Shown here piece by piece: positions 53,834 to 61,998 of a stretch of 64,000 nt of DNA. The DNA is taken from contig NZ_BJDK01000009.1 of the NCBI RefSeq assembly GCF_005405105.1, positions 41,295 to 105,294 of the forward strand. Reading direction: 5' to 3'. Both the position numbers and the translations under genes were made by a program. Positions within the stretch are counted from its first letter, which is position 1. Each line of letters opens with the position of its first letter. The notes below the pieces were generated by a model. That model ran no database searches. It saw only the letters and a program-made list of their open reading frames with translations, and was not told the DNA's origin. Source of the DNA: Lactiplantibacillus dongliensis. GTDB lineage: Bacteria; Bacillota; Bacilli; Lactobacillales; Lactobacillaceae.

Positions 53834-54826
53834 ATGGCAGCACCACGATTAACGATTATTGTTCCGTGTTATAACGAAGCGGCGGTCTTACCTAAATCGT
53901 CGCAGGTTTTAGGCACAATCCTAACGAAAATGATTCAAAGTAAGCAGGTTAATCCCCGCAGTCAGATTTTATTCGTGGATGATGGGAGTAGCGATCAGAC
54001 TTGGACGTTGATTCGGCAATTAGAGCAGGATAATTTAATCTTTAGTGGTTTAAAATTCAGTCGCAACTTTGGTCATCAGAATGCGTTAATGGCTGGCATG
54101 CAAGTGGCTGGCAAGTTTGCCGATGCGGTGATTACGATTGATGCGGACTTGCAAGATGACCCGCAACTGATTCCGAAGATGGTTACCCAGTTTGACGACG
54201 GTAACGATATCGTCTTGGGGGTGCGTAATGATCGGAGTAGCGATTCGACGTTTAAACGGTGGACAGCCGAGACGTTTTACAAATTAATGCGGCAGATTGG
54301 GGTGCAATTAGTCCCAGATCATGCCGATTTTCGTTTGTTGAGTCACCGGGCTGTGCAGGCATTGATGCAATATTCAGAGACTAATTTATTCTTGCGAGGG
54401 ATTATTCCACAATTAGGCTTACCAACGAGTAAGCTCTTTTATCGCCGCAAACCACGCTTTGCTGGTGAATCAAAATATCCATTTAAGAAGATGCTCGCGT
54501 TTGCGCTAGATGGCATCACGTCGTTTTCAATTGCGCCGATTCAAGCGATTATGGTGTTGGGGATTGGGGTGATCTTGATTAGTTTAGGAATGTTAATATA
54601 TACGGCAATTCGATTCTTTACTGGCAATGTCATTAATGGCTGGACCTCATTAATGATGAGTTTGTGGTTCTTAGGTGGCATTCAGTTGATTGGAATTAGT
54701 GTCATTGGGACGTATATCGGGAAGATTTTCGCCGAGGTTAAACACCGTCCGCGCTATATTATTGAGATCGATGACTATTCTGCCGCCCAGCAGCCGCAGT
54801 TAGTGGCTAAGTCATCACGCGGTTAG
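53834..54826 (+). CDS. GT2 polyprenyl-phosphate glycosyltransferase (CsbB/GtrB-like)
   Basis: A 330-residue enzyme. The GT2 domain has IIVPCYNEAAVLP, FVDDGSSDQTW, the metal-binding DADLQDDP, and a C-terminal RKPRFAGESKYPFKKM, the conserved loop of GtrB/DPM1-like enzymes. Two membrane segments follow (near residues 235-258 and 270-293). It would attach a sugar to undecaprenyl phosphate on the inner membrane face. The ATG at 53834 follows AGGGGG. The next gene begins five bases after its stop, so the two form an operon. No GtcA-type flippase is visible in the window. Confidence 0.92.
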   Translation: MAAPRLTIIVPCYNEAAVLPKSSQVLGTILTKMIQSKQVNPRSQILFVDDGSSDQTWTLIRQLEQDNLIFSGLKFSRNFGHQNALMAGMQVAGKFADAVITIDADLQDDPQLIPKMVTQFDDGNDIVLGVRNDRSSDSTFKRWTAETFYKLMRQIGVQLVPDHADFRLLSHRAVQALMQYSETNLFLRGIIPQLGLPTSKLFYRRKPRFAGESKYPFKKMLAFALDGITSFSIAPIQAIMVLGIGVILISLGMLIYTAIRFFTGNVINGWTSLMMSLWFLGGIQLIGISVIGTYIGKIFAEVKHRPRYIIEIDDYSAAQQPQLVAKSSRG

Positions 54827-54831
54827 ACCGG

Positions 54832-56853
54832 ATGTCACGGGTGGTGAAAGCCGTGAATTGGTTAGCAGCTGGCATCTTGTGCTGGGCAGGACTGTTCGCC
54901 GCGCTACAACCAATTCACTTTTTTGCCGATCAAGACTGGGTCCAACCAGCGGTAATGGTCTTGCTAGTGCTGGCATTGCTAGTTATTTTAAACGGGTTAC
55001 GGCGGTGGGTGACACGTTGGTCAGCGATAACGTATCGGCGCGTCTTAATTGGGGTGATACTTTTAATTGGGGTGACCCAATTAATTGTCGCGTGGCAATT
55101 TGTTGATGTGGGCCGTGCCGATGCTTACTTTGTACGCAACCAAGCCATTGTCTTAGCACAAGGTCGTCATCACTGGAATGACTACTTCCTGGTATATCCA
55201 AATAATGTCAACTTTACGTTATTAGAAGCGGCGTTAATTAAGCTCGGCTTGAGTTTGGGTCTTCAGACACCATGGGTAGCACTTAATATCAGTCGTTTTT
55301 TGTGGCTTGATACCGGCTTAGCGGCTGGTTTAGTTATTATCAAGCACTGGCAGCGATGGCAACCGGGGGCTTTGGCGTTAGCCGTGACTTGGTTGTTAAG
55401 TGTGCCCATCTATGCGTTTGGCCTATTTGCCTATACGGATGCACTAGTGATGCCACTAACGGTGGATGTTTTAGCGCTAGCGTATCTGGCTAAACGGACG
55501 TTTGGCTGGCGACAACTGGTGTTAGGTTGGCTTGGTTTAGGCTTAGTTGCGCTGGGCGTGGCTATGAAAGCCAACTTAATCGTGTTATGGCTGGCCTTGA
55601 TACTGAGTCTGATGGTGGCCGTTTGGCAACAGTGTGTCACTTGGACTTGGTTAGTTCGCGCTGTGGTGGCACTTGGCCTTGGCATTTTCGGCATGCAACT
55701 CTGGGCGCATCAAAGCGGCTATCAAAAACAAGCCGCGGTTGCGTTGCCCACGACGAGTTGGCTGGCGATGAGTTTGAATCCTAAGCTGGCCGGACAATAT
55801 AATGCTACTGACATGCAGCTGATTCGCCAACAACCATCAGCCGCTAAAAAGCAACAAACTGCACAAAAGCTAATCAGGCAACGCTTAACTAAAATGGGTG
55901 TCTGGGGTAGCTTAACTCATTTATTCGCTAAGTTTCGCGTCTTTTGGGCAACTGGTGACTTTGATAGCTTCAAGTTAACGACGCAATGGTTACGAGCGCC
56001 GACTTGGTATTTGCAAGGACAACGGGCTTGGCAATTCTGGCTGGTCACTGGGACGCAGGTGGGGTTCCTAGCGTTACTATTAGGCAGTATTTGGACCTTA
56101 GTCACGCCAAGCCATTACCGCTTTGGCATTAGCCTACTGGCATTAATGATCGTCGGCCTGACCCTATTTCATGTTGGTTTATGGGAAGTTGAAGCTCGCT
56201 ATGCATTACCATTATTGCCAGTTTTGATGCTACTGGGAATTAACGGCTGGATGACGATACCAGTGTGGCAGCCCCAACGGCGAAAGCTAGTGAGTTGCTT
56301 AGCTGGATGGTTGACAATTTTCAGCTTTATCAGTATCTTGCAAACCAGTCAAAATAGGTCTCAAACGAGTCAGATTGTGGCTCGCCAAGGGAATGGGGCT
56401 TATTTTACCGCCACCAGTCAAGCTTTGCAGCCTGGACAAACCAAAACGTTACTGATACCAACTAGTGGTGTCAGTAATCAGGTCCAATTGTTACCGGTGA
56501 CTAAAAAAGGTCGGGTCTGCTTGACCATTAGTACTCGGCAAGGACTGGTGCGGCAAGTGACCGGTACACCAAACCAGTTGGCGCAGGTCACATATCCGCG
56601 AACGGCGCAACGTCAACTATATTTACAACTTAGGAATATCGGTCAATCCGCGGTGAACTATAGTGTCGCAAATGCGAATTATCAGCAAACGACGGGTCAG
56701 CTTCTCAAACGACCACAAGCCAGTTGGCGGTACTATATCGTGAATACGCATGCGGCAGTTACATTAACCCGTACAAGTACGATTGGGTTAATGCTAGGAG
56801 CTGTTCTGGTAGCGGTGTTAGGCAGTGTGTGGTACCGACCACGCGCTGATTAA
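54832..56853 (+). CDS. Integral membrane GT-C-type glycosyltransferase
   Basis: A 673-residue protein with about 12 membrane segments and a C-terminal extracytoplasmic beta-rich part (residues 530-645) closed by a last segment. An early loop has DVGRADAYFVRNQAIVLAQG and YFLVYPNNVNFTLLEAALI. This resembles the XrtG-associated/TIGR03766 group of transferases that use lipid-linked sugars. The acidic residue in the first loop fits GT-C enzymes. It starts five bases after the CsbB-like gene, with a weak ribosome site, which suggests coupled translation. It probably transfers the sugar made by its partner onto a surface polymer or protein. Confidence 0.75.
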   Translation: MSRVVKAVNWLAAGILCWAGLFAALQPIHFFADQDWVQPAVMVLLVLALLVILNGLRRWVTRWSAITYRRVLIGVILLIGVTQLIVAWQFVDVGRADAYFVRNQAIVLAQGRHHWNDYFLVYPNNVNFTLLEAALIKLGLSLGLQTPWVALNISRFLWLDTGLAAGLVIIKHWQRWQPGALALAVTWLLSVPIYAFGLFAYTDALVMPLTVDVLALAYLAKRTFGWRQLVLGWLGLGLVALGVAMKANLIVLWLALILSLMVAVWQQCVTWTWLVRAVVALGLGIFGMQLWAHQSGYQKQAAVALPTTSWLAMSLNPKLAGQYNATDMQLIRQQPSAAKKQQTAQKLIRQRLTKMGVWGSLTHLFAKFRVFWATGDFDSFKLTTQWLRAPTWYLQGQRAWQFWLVTGTQVGFLALLLGSIWTLVTPSHYRFGISLLALMIVGLTLFHVGLWEVEARYALPLLPVLMLLGINGWMTIPVWQPQRRKLVSCLAGWLTIFSFISILQTSQNRSQTSQIVARQGNGAYFTATSQALQPGQTKTLLIPTSGVSNQVQLLPVTKKGRVCLTISTRQGLVRQVTGTPNQLAQVTYPRTAQRQLYLQLRNIGQSAVNYSVANANYQQTTGQLLKRPQASWRYYIVNTHAAVTLTRTSTIGLMLGAVLVAVLGSVWYRPRAD

Positions 56854-56854
56854 T

Positions 56855-56904
56855 AAAAAAGTCCGTTTCAACATCAGCTGTGGGTGATGTTAAAACGGAC
56901 TTTG
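56855..56904. terminator. Terminator between the GT operon and the small membrane-protein gene
   Basis: AAAAAAGTCCGTTT and AAACGGACTTT are inverted, with AACATCA/TGATGTT inside. Confidence 0.92.
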
Positions 56905-56964
56905 GCTTACTTGGAGATGATCGATTACGTTTGATGCTGGACTTAGTTTTTGTTGCTAGTTTAA

Positions 56965-57240
56965 TTAAGCGGTTTTATGACTACTCCCATTAGCGTGCCG
57001 GTAGCCAAAGTAGAACTGGATGGCGGCTAACACAACGTTGACCCAATTCAGTACTTGGAACCAAGTGGCTAAACTGGCCACCGAGGTTGCGCCATAGAAG
57101 ACCCAGAAGCCAATAATAACAGCAGCCACATTGATCCAGGCAAATGTCTTTTGTAGTTGTTCATTATCCAGATCGAACCACATCCAAATGACGTTAACAA
57201 CAAACCAAATTGCTAAAATCCAAAAAATCCATGTGAACAT
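56965..57240 (-). CDS. Small membrane protein, unknown function
   Basis: A 91-residue protein with three membrane segments (residues 3-22, 31-53 and 57-80), rich in Trp and Phe, with a His/Ser/Lys tail. The pattern WFDLDNEQLQKTFAW joins the first two segments. The start is the ATG at 57240 after GAGGTAAG; an ATG at 57261 would include that site. It is divergent from a TetR gene, with a large inverted repeat between them, so it may be that regulator's target. The family was not recognised. Confidence 0.7.
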   Translation of the reverse strand: MFTWIFWILAIWFVVNVIWMWFDLDNEQLQKTFAWINVAAVIIGFWVFYGATSVASLATWFQVLNWVNVVLAAIQFYFGYRHANGSSHKTA

Positions 57241-57352
57241 AATACTTACCTCATTTCTCACTTAGATTTGAAAGCGCTGACCCATCTCGCTTTCAACAAG
57301 ACCATCATAAGGCCAAGTCACGGGGGCGTACACTAGCAAAATGGTGACAATC

Positions 57353-57396
57353 GTTGGCTTTCGGACAATTATCAGACAAAGTGTTCGAAAACCAAC
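57353..57396. promoter_or_regulatory. Large inverted repeat, candidate TetR operator
   Basis: GTTGGCTTTCGGACA and TGTTCGAAAACCAAC are inverted with 13 of 15 bases matching and a 14-base spacer. A promoter with TGC-TAGAAT (near 57423-57431) stands just downstream of it. The position between divergent genes suits autoregulation. Confidence 0.55.
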
Positions 57397-57454
57397 GTTT
57401 AATTTGAAAGTGACTGTGTTATGCTAGAATTAACAAGCAAAAGCGAGGCGTAAT

Positions 57455-58030
57455 ATGGTTAAAGATGTCCGGAAAATTAAGACGGAGCGCGATATTCAAC
57501 AAGCATTATTGACGTTATTAACGCAAAAGACGGTGCGACAAATCACGGTCGCTGATATTTGTCAGACGTCGTTAACAAGTCGTTCGACCTTTTATGCACA
57601 TTATATAGACAAGTATGATTTATTAGAAAACATGGTCGCGGTTCATACAACTATGTTTGCCCAACAGGTTCATGTCCGATTTATGCAGATGATTGATGGG
57701 CAGATTGATGAACTCGTCCAAGGCTTATTGGCGGATATGGCAGATAAACGGCCGGCGATTCAAATCTTATTTACGATTCACGAAGACCATGCTGATCTAC
57801 AAGCAAACTTTCGGTCATTATTATTAAAAGAATGGCAACGGTTTATTGCGCCTTATGGTAACGCGATGCAAGTACCCGCGGACCTGATGGCAACGATGGG
57901 AACCAATGTGCAAATGACGGTGCTCGAATGGACTTTGGCGCATGGCGACGTGTCAAATGCGGCGGTCGCTGATGCGATTGATACGATTCGTAAAGCAGTG
58001 TTGCTACAGATTCAACCAGCGACAAATTAA
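57455..58030 (+). CDS. TetR/AcrR-family regulator
   Basis: A 191-residue regulator with a somewhat divergent TetR DNA-binding domain: TERDIQQALLTLLTQK, ITVADICQTSLTSRSTFYAHY (in part) and DKYDLLENM. The C-terminal domain is of the DhaS-like/TetR_C type. The ATG at 57455 is preceded by GCGAGGCG. It is divergent from a small membrane-protein gene, and a 15-base inverted repeat lies in between. The ligand is unknown. Confidence 0.85.
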   Translation: MVKDVRKIKTERDIQQALLTLLTQKTVRQITVADICQTSLTSRSTFYAHYIDKYDLLENMVAVHTTMFAQQVHVRFMQMIDGQIDELVQGLLADMADKRPAIQILFTIHEDHADLQANFRSLLLKEWQRFIAPYGNAMQVPADLMATMGTNVQMTVLEWTLAHGDVSNAAVADAIDTIRKAVLLQIQPATN

Positions 58031-58473
58031 AAATCGTTTTTCAGAAAGATTATTTCCTGAAAGATCATTTTTATGGACGGCGCTCAAATCAGTAATGAGA
58101 GGCAAGCTAGAGGGACCAAAGTCGCAACTAAAAGGGCGATACTAACCAGTACATCATTCTTAGTTAATAGGTGGTGAAGCTTTTTTATTATAATCATCAT
58201 AAACGCAACTTCTTTCTATAAATAACTATTGTGACCATTTGTTAAACAATCTACTCGTATTTGATGACCTAAGTATACGCAGTTGATGAATTGGTTGCCC
58301 CTTATGCCGAGTGAAGGTTATCTGAGAATTTGTCAGATTAATTTCAGGAAAGCTTACTTTTGACCTTAGATCGGTAAGACTGTGCATGCTAATGTTTTGA
58401 GTTGTCCCACAACCTGAACACACAAAAACCGACTTGCCACCTTAACGGCAAGTCGGTTTTTGTGTGGAATAAC
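58031..58473. other. Intergenic region, TetR gene to minus-strand lipid-anchored protein
   Basis: No gene could be supported. The right end has a terminator (58421-58464). The middle contains no recognisable promoter. A minus-strand open frame here starts with CSGCG but has no ribosome site and reads across the start of the terminator. Confidence 0.4.
58421..58464. terminator. Bidirectional terminator
   Basis: CACAAAAACCGACTTGCC and GGCAAGTCGGTTTTTGTG are perfectly inverted around eight bases. Confidence 0.94.
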
Positions 58474-59034
58474 TTATTGAGTGTGATTGAGCGTGGTTAG
58501 ATTCGTTGGCATTTGACGGACTTTTTTCATGGCGTGGTCATGATTAATCTGAGCAACGATTTCAGTTAGGTTAACTGTTTTCGTCTGATCATCCCGAAAC
58601 GAGTGGACGACAAAGCTGTGATAAGTCACGTTGCCTCGTGGGTCGAGCTTAAACCAGTTGGGCTCTAATTGTTTGGCTTCAGCTTTGATATGTTTATCCG
58701 GCCAGACGAGATACTTTGCCTGCGCATGATAAATTTCAACTTGCCAGCCACGGCTAAAATCGGAAACTTCTTGCCAACGCTGAATGTGCGTGTATTTAAT
58801 GCCGTAGTAGATAATACTACTATAGCGTAAGTCTGGATGGCGCTTTAATTCAGTCATGGTTAATTTAGCAACTGGCTTAGGAGTAGTAATCTTTTTAGGT
58901 TGCTTGTTAGAACTAGCGGTGGCTGGGTGAGTGGTCGTTGGTGCCTTTTTTGATCCAGCGACTAATAGACCACCGCCAATTAAAACCCCTAATAATAGTA
59001 GGAAACCCACTATTTTTAAAATTCGTTTGGTCAT
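58474..59034 (-). CDS. Membrane-anchored extracellular protein, unknown function
   Basis: About 186 residues. An N-terminal membrane segment (residues 6-26) without a clear cleavage site is followed by a Thr/Pro/Lys linker and a domain of about 130 residues: MTELKRHPDLRYSSIIYYG, WQVEIYHAQAKYLVWPD, then a His-rich tail. I did not recognise the family; similar small secreted proteins occur in lactobacilli. The ATG at 59034 is taken as start because GAAAGTG stands nine bases before it. Upstream codons TTG 59052 and two ATG remain possible. It is expressed separately from the Apf-like gene, as a terminator lies between. Confidence 0.65.
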   Translation of the reverse strand: MTKRILKIVGFLLLLGVLIGGGLLVAGSKKAPTTTHPATASSNKQPKKITTPKPVAKLTMTELKRHPDLRYSSIIYYGIKYTHIQRWQEVSDFSRGWQVEIYHAQAKYLVWPDKHIKAEAKQLEPNWFKLDPRGNVTYHSFVVHSFRDDQTKTVNLTEIVAQINHDHAMKKVRQMPTNLTTLNHTQ

Positions 59035-59121
59035 TATCATCATCACTTTCAAGGGCTCTTATGCGTATCGCTATATCATAGCGCAGTTGTTAGTTCATTA
59101 GCAACTGCGCGGAGCAGGAGC

Positions 59122-59165
59122 AAAAAAAAGACGACCCGCCGCCCTAAAGGCAGCCGAGTCGTCTT
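59122..59165 (-). terminator. Terminator of the Apf-like gene
   Basis: AAGACGAC and GTCGTCTT are inverted, with inner CGCC/GGCAG pairs. On the minus strand eight T follow. Confidence 0.9.
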
Positions 59166-59203
59166 ACTGTTTTATATGTCAGATTTGTAAGTGCTGATTT
59201 GGT

Positions 59204-59608
59204 TTAATACCAGTGATGTGCTTGCCAGAATTTCTTTGCATGTGTCCATGAACCATAACGGCCGCTAACGTATTTGTTAGCCATCTTTTCTTGGTTGACG
59301 GCGGAGTAGTTACCATGCAAGTAAGCGCGTAATAATTGGTAACGGCCGTAACAGTTCCCGTTGCGTGCTGTGTAACTAAAGCTTGATTCACGGTAGGCAA
59401 TCCAGTTTTTAGCGGCTTTTTGTTTCTTAGATAAGCCAGCATTGATTGCTTTAATTTGCTTCTTTTGTTTGGCAGACAACCGGGTGGCAGCTTGAGCTGT
59501 TGTGGTTGCCGTTTGTGGTAACACGTCGGAAGCAACATTGGTCGTTAAGCCAAAGCCCATTCCGAACAATAATAAGAGTGCTGCTAATTTTACTTTGATT
59601 TTTGACAT
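59204..59608 (-). CDS. Aggregation-promoting-factor-like secreted protein
   Basis: A 134-residue secreted protein. A signal peptide (residues 1-about 40, ending TAQA-A) and a basic linker lead to the Apf C-terminal domain, which has a lysozyme-like fold. The domain reads AKNWIAYRESSFSYTARNG with its likely catalytic Glu, then CYGRYQLLRAYLHG, and the end YVSGRYGSWTHAKKFWQAHHWY (in fragments). It is shorter than classical Apf proteins, with no long Ala/Gln linker. Apf-like proteins take part in aggregation and wall turnover. The ATG follows GGGGAG. The single Cys in GNCYG replaces the usual Tyr/Gln. Confidence 0.85.
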   Translation of the reverse strand: MSKIKVKLAALLLLFGMGFGLTTNVASDVLPQTATTTAQAATRLSAKQKKQIKAINAGLSKKQKAAKNWIAYRESSFSYTARNGNCYGRYQLLRAYLHGNYSAVNQEKMANKYVSGRYGSWTHAKKFWQAHHWY

Positions 59609-59906
59609 ATAGTTTAAAAACTCCCCGTTAATTAATCGCTACATACTAAGATACACGATTAATGTTGCAGTTGTATTACTAAGCAGTTACGCGTCTATCA
59701 CAGTTGATTACAATTGATTGAAACGATTTAAGGGCTAAATAATTATTTTGACATTAGTGGCGACTGGCTAGCTCTCATTTAAAATACCATTTGACTTGAA
59801 ACTCGTTCGATATTTTATAGTGAAGGTGGACCAAAAAGCAAACGGTTTAAGTGTGAATCAGGTGGCCACCGATACGCTTAGCTTAAGTTAGTGGAGGTAA
59901 AGGATC
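59609..59906. other. Divergent intergenic region, Apf-like and IIA-like genes
   Basis: No gene was found. The region should carry both promoters. A TTGACT near 59791 lies 17 bases before TTTATAG, a weak plus-strand candidate. Confidence 0.3.
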
Positions 59907-60368
59907 ATGATGAAGTTATTTCAACGTAAACACCAAATGCAGTTAGTCGCCCCAGTTAATGGCTTGTATGTTGATTTACGGCAAGCCGGGAGTCAAGGTG
60001 CCAGTGTTGGCTTTGCCGTGGAGCCGATGGTCGGTGAGGTGCAAGCCCCAATTGCCGGGACCGTGACGCAAATTAGCGCCCAGCGGTTAACCTTGATTGC
60101 TGATCACAATTGCGAAGTGACGGTGCAGTTAGGTCAGCCTGATGGTCACGCTGAAGCGACCGCTTTTAATTGGTTAGTCGCGGTGGGAGACTCGGTGGCA
60201 CCAGCAACTCAGCTAGCTACGATGGCTATTGACTCGTTGCATGCCGCTAACCAGTCAGCATTAGTAACTTGTCTTGTCACTAATCGGCAACCAACTGATT
60301 TTGTTATCGAGAAGACCGGGATGGTGAGTCATGGCGACTTGATGGAAAGTTTTAAGATTAAAAATTAA
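59907..60368 (+). CDS. PTS glucose-type IIA domain protein, lacking active-site histidines
   Basis: A 153-residue stand-alone domain with the EIIA-Glc (Crr) fold: VAPVNGLYVDLRQ, GFAVEPMVGEVQAPIAGTVTQI and VGDSV all align. In normal IIA proteins one His precedes a strand (NHAF-like) and the phosphorylated His lies in HFGID. Here both positions are Gln (AQRL and VQLGQPD). The protein therefore should not accept a phosphate, and may be a regulatory relic. The ATG at 59907 follows GTGGAGG. It is monocistronic and ends at a strong terminator. No PTS IIBC gene is nearby. Confidence 0.8.
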   Translation: MMKLFQRKHQMQLVAPVNGLYVDLRQAGSQGASVGFAVEPMVGEVQAPIAGTVTQISAQRLTLIADHNCEVTVQLGQPDGHAEATAFNWLVAVGDSVAPATQLATMAIDSLHAANQSALVTCLVTNRQPTDFVIEKTGMVSHGDLMESFKIKN

Positions 60369-60387
60369 CGACTTAAATATAGGAAGT

Positions 60388-60442
60388 AACTAACACAGCT
60401 TGGTTCACTAGCATCAATAGTGAACCAGGCTGTGTTAGTTTT
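60388..60442 (+). terminator. Terminator of the IIA-like gene
   Basis: AACTAACACAGC and GCTGTGTTAGTT are inverted, as are TGGTTCACT and AGTGAACCA inside them. It is a long, stable hairpin. Confidence 0.95.
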
Positions 60443-60711
60443 AAAAGCCAGTGAACAATCTTAAAATCCCGTTCTAATCGACATTGAGTTTAGTTATCAG
60501 GCTATAACTCACATTAAATGGTTAGCTGGTTGAACCAGATTAGTCAAAGTGCGGTAAAATTAAGTCGAGGGCGAAATACTCGAAATTGTTAGATTTAAGA
60601 TAATTCCATTATTAAATGAAAATAAATATAATTTAGTTATTAAAATAGGGATAAGTTGTGGTAAAATTAATCTTGAATTTGACAATTATTCTATTTTAGG
60701 AGGAGTTATAA
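60443..60711. promoter_or_regulatory. Upstream region of the NEAT operon
   Basis: An AT-rich region with TGTGG-TAAAAT (extended -10-like, near 60657-60667) upstream of AGGAGGAG and the first ATG. Iron-box-like bases (GATAATTCCATTATTA, near 60599-60614) are present but match the Fur consensus poorly. Iron control is plausible from the gene products, not shown. Confidence 0.35.
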
Positions 60712-61998
60712 ATGCAGTTAAAGTGGATCAAGGTTTGGCTTGGGGGTCTGATAGCGCTCATATTGGCGTTGGTAAATGTAAGCGCTATGCAGTCAGTGCA
60801 TGCTAGTACGTTGAAGGATGGGACGTATAACGTACCAGTTTTATTGATGCAGGATGGTAATGGCGCTCCTAGTGCAAACCCTTCGACGGCACAACCTTAT
60901 TTTGCTAAAAGTGCGACAGTAGTTGCCAATAATGGGACATATCAAGTAACTATTGCTACTAGTGATCAAAAAAAGATGATGCAGGGTGTGACTGTTAATG
61001 GGCAAAGTGCGTTAAGGGACAATAGCGTTAGTTTCACCCTTTCTGAACCAACAACTAATGTAAAGATTGCATTCGATTTAGAGATAAATATGCCAGGAAT
61101 GCCTAAACCTATGAAAAAGACGGAATCAGCATGGCTAGTTTTCGATTGGAGCAATGTACCGACTGTCACGGCACCGGCAACTTCTGAAGTAAATGAGGGA
61201 ACGTCACCAGTTGTAACAACGCCGACAAAGGACAATACTACACCGGCAAAGTCAGCTGATTCGACACCGGCTACTTCGTCAGCCCCATCATCAAGTAGTA
61301 CTAGTGCCAAGACTAAGACTAATGATGCTAAGAAGACCAGCACTACACCAACGACCAAAGCTACTACAACTAAAGCTAAAACAACGCGTTCAGCTTTAGA
61401 TACAACTGGTTGGACCTATGAAGTTTTACAGGCGGACAATAATCAGGTTTCTGCTGCTAATAAGTTTTATACCCATGCCGCTAAAGTCACTAAGGTTGGG
61501 AATCACTATCAAGTTCAACTAACGGTTAAATACGCAAAGAACTCGGGGATGCAGGCACGCGGATTTAAACCAATCACGACTGATGGTGAAGCCGCTCAGA
61601 ATGTGGTTTATGGGACGAGTGGTAACAATTATTTGGTGACTTATACGTTTAACGTCAATAAGTTAAGCGACTTGAACCAGCTGATTAAAGGCACCGTACA
61701 CGTTGCGGTACCAACGGTTGGGATTAACCAAGACTTTACCGTTCGATTCAAGTTCAGTCATCAAGGGACTGCGGTTAATCATGCGGCAGACAGTGCCCAA
61801 GCTGTTCCAACTAGTAACAAGACGACCAAAAACGGTTCAACTAATGGTGATACGGCGGATACAGCCACTGGGAATCATCATGGCAACTTGCCACAGACCA
61901 GTGAACGGCGTACCGTTTTGGCTAGTGTATTAGGACTCGTCACGCTATTGGCAGTGAGTGGCGCAGTTATTTATCGGAAAAGCAGGGTGATGAAATGA
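60712..61998 (+). CDS. NEAT-domain sortase-anchored protein
   Basis: A 428-residue surface protein. The signal peptide ends near residue 32 (VHAS). A first NEAT-like domain covers about 33-150 (LKDGTYNVPVLLM, YFAKSATVVANNGTYQVTI). A Thr/Ser/Lys linker follows, then a second NEAT-like domain (about 228-350: HAAKVTKVGNHYQVQLTVK, FTVRFKF). LPQTS, a membrane segment and a basic tail end the protein. NEAT domains bind haem or haemoproteins through a YxxxY motif on strand 8. Neither domain has it here (INQDF in the second), so haem binding is uncertain. The ATG follows AGGAGGAG. The stop overlaps the next start as ATGA. Confidence 0.82.
   Translation: MQLKWIKVWLGGLIALILALVNVSAMQSVHASTLKDGTYNVPVLLMQDGNGAPSANPSTAQPYFAKSATVVANNGTYQVTIATSDQKKMMQGVTVNGQSALRDNSVSFTLSEPTTNVKIAFDLEINMPGMPKPMKKTESAWLVFDWSNVPTVTAPATSEVNEGTSPVVTTPTKDNTTPAKSADSTPATSSAPSSSSTSAKTKTNDAKKTSTTPTTKATTTKAKTTRSALDTTGWTYEVLQADNNQVSAANKFYTHAAKVTKVGNHYQVQLTVKYAKNSGMQARGFKPITTDGEAAQNVVYGTSGNNYLVTYTFNVNKLSDLNQLIKGTVHVAVPTVGINQDFTVRFKFSHQGTAVNHAADSAQAVPTSNKTTKNGSTNGDTADTATGNHHGNLPQTSERRTVLASVLGLVTLLAVSGAVIYRKSRVMK

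Noticed and set aside
58226..58423. Minus-strand ORF starting CSGCG between the TetR gene and the next terminator
   Set aside because: It has no ribosome site, no recognisable domain and no conserved context, and it overlaps a terminator boundary.
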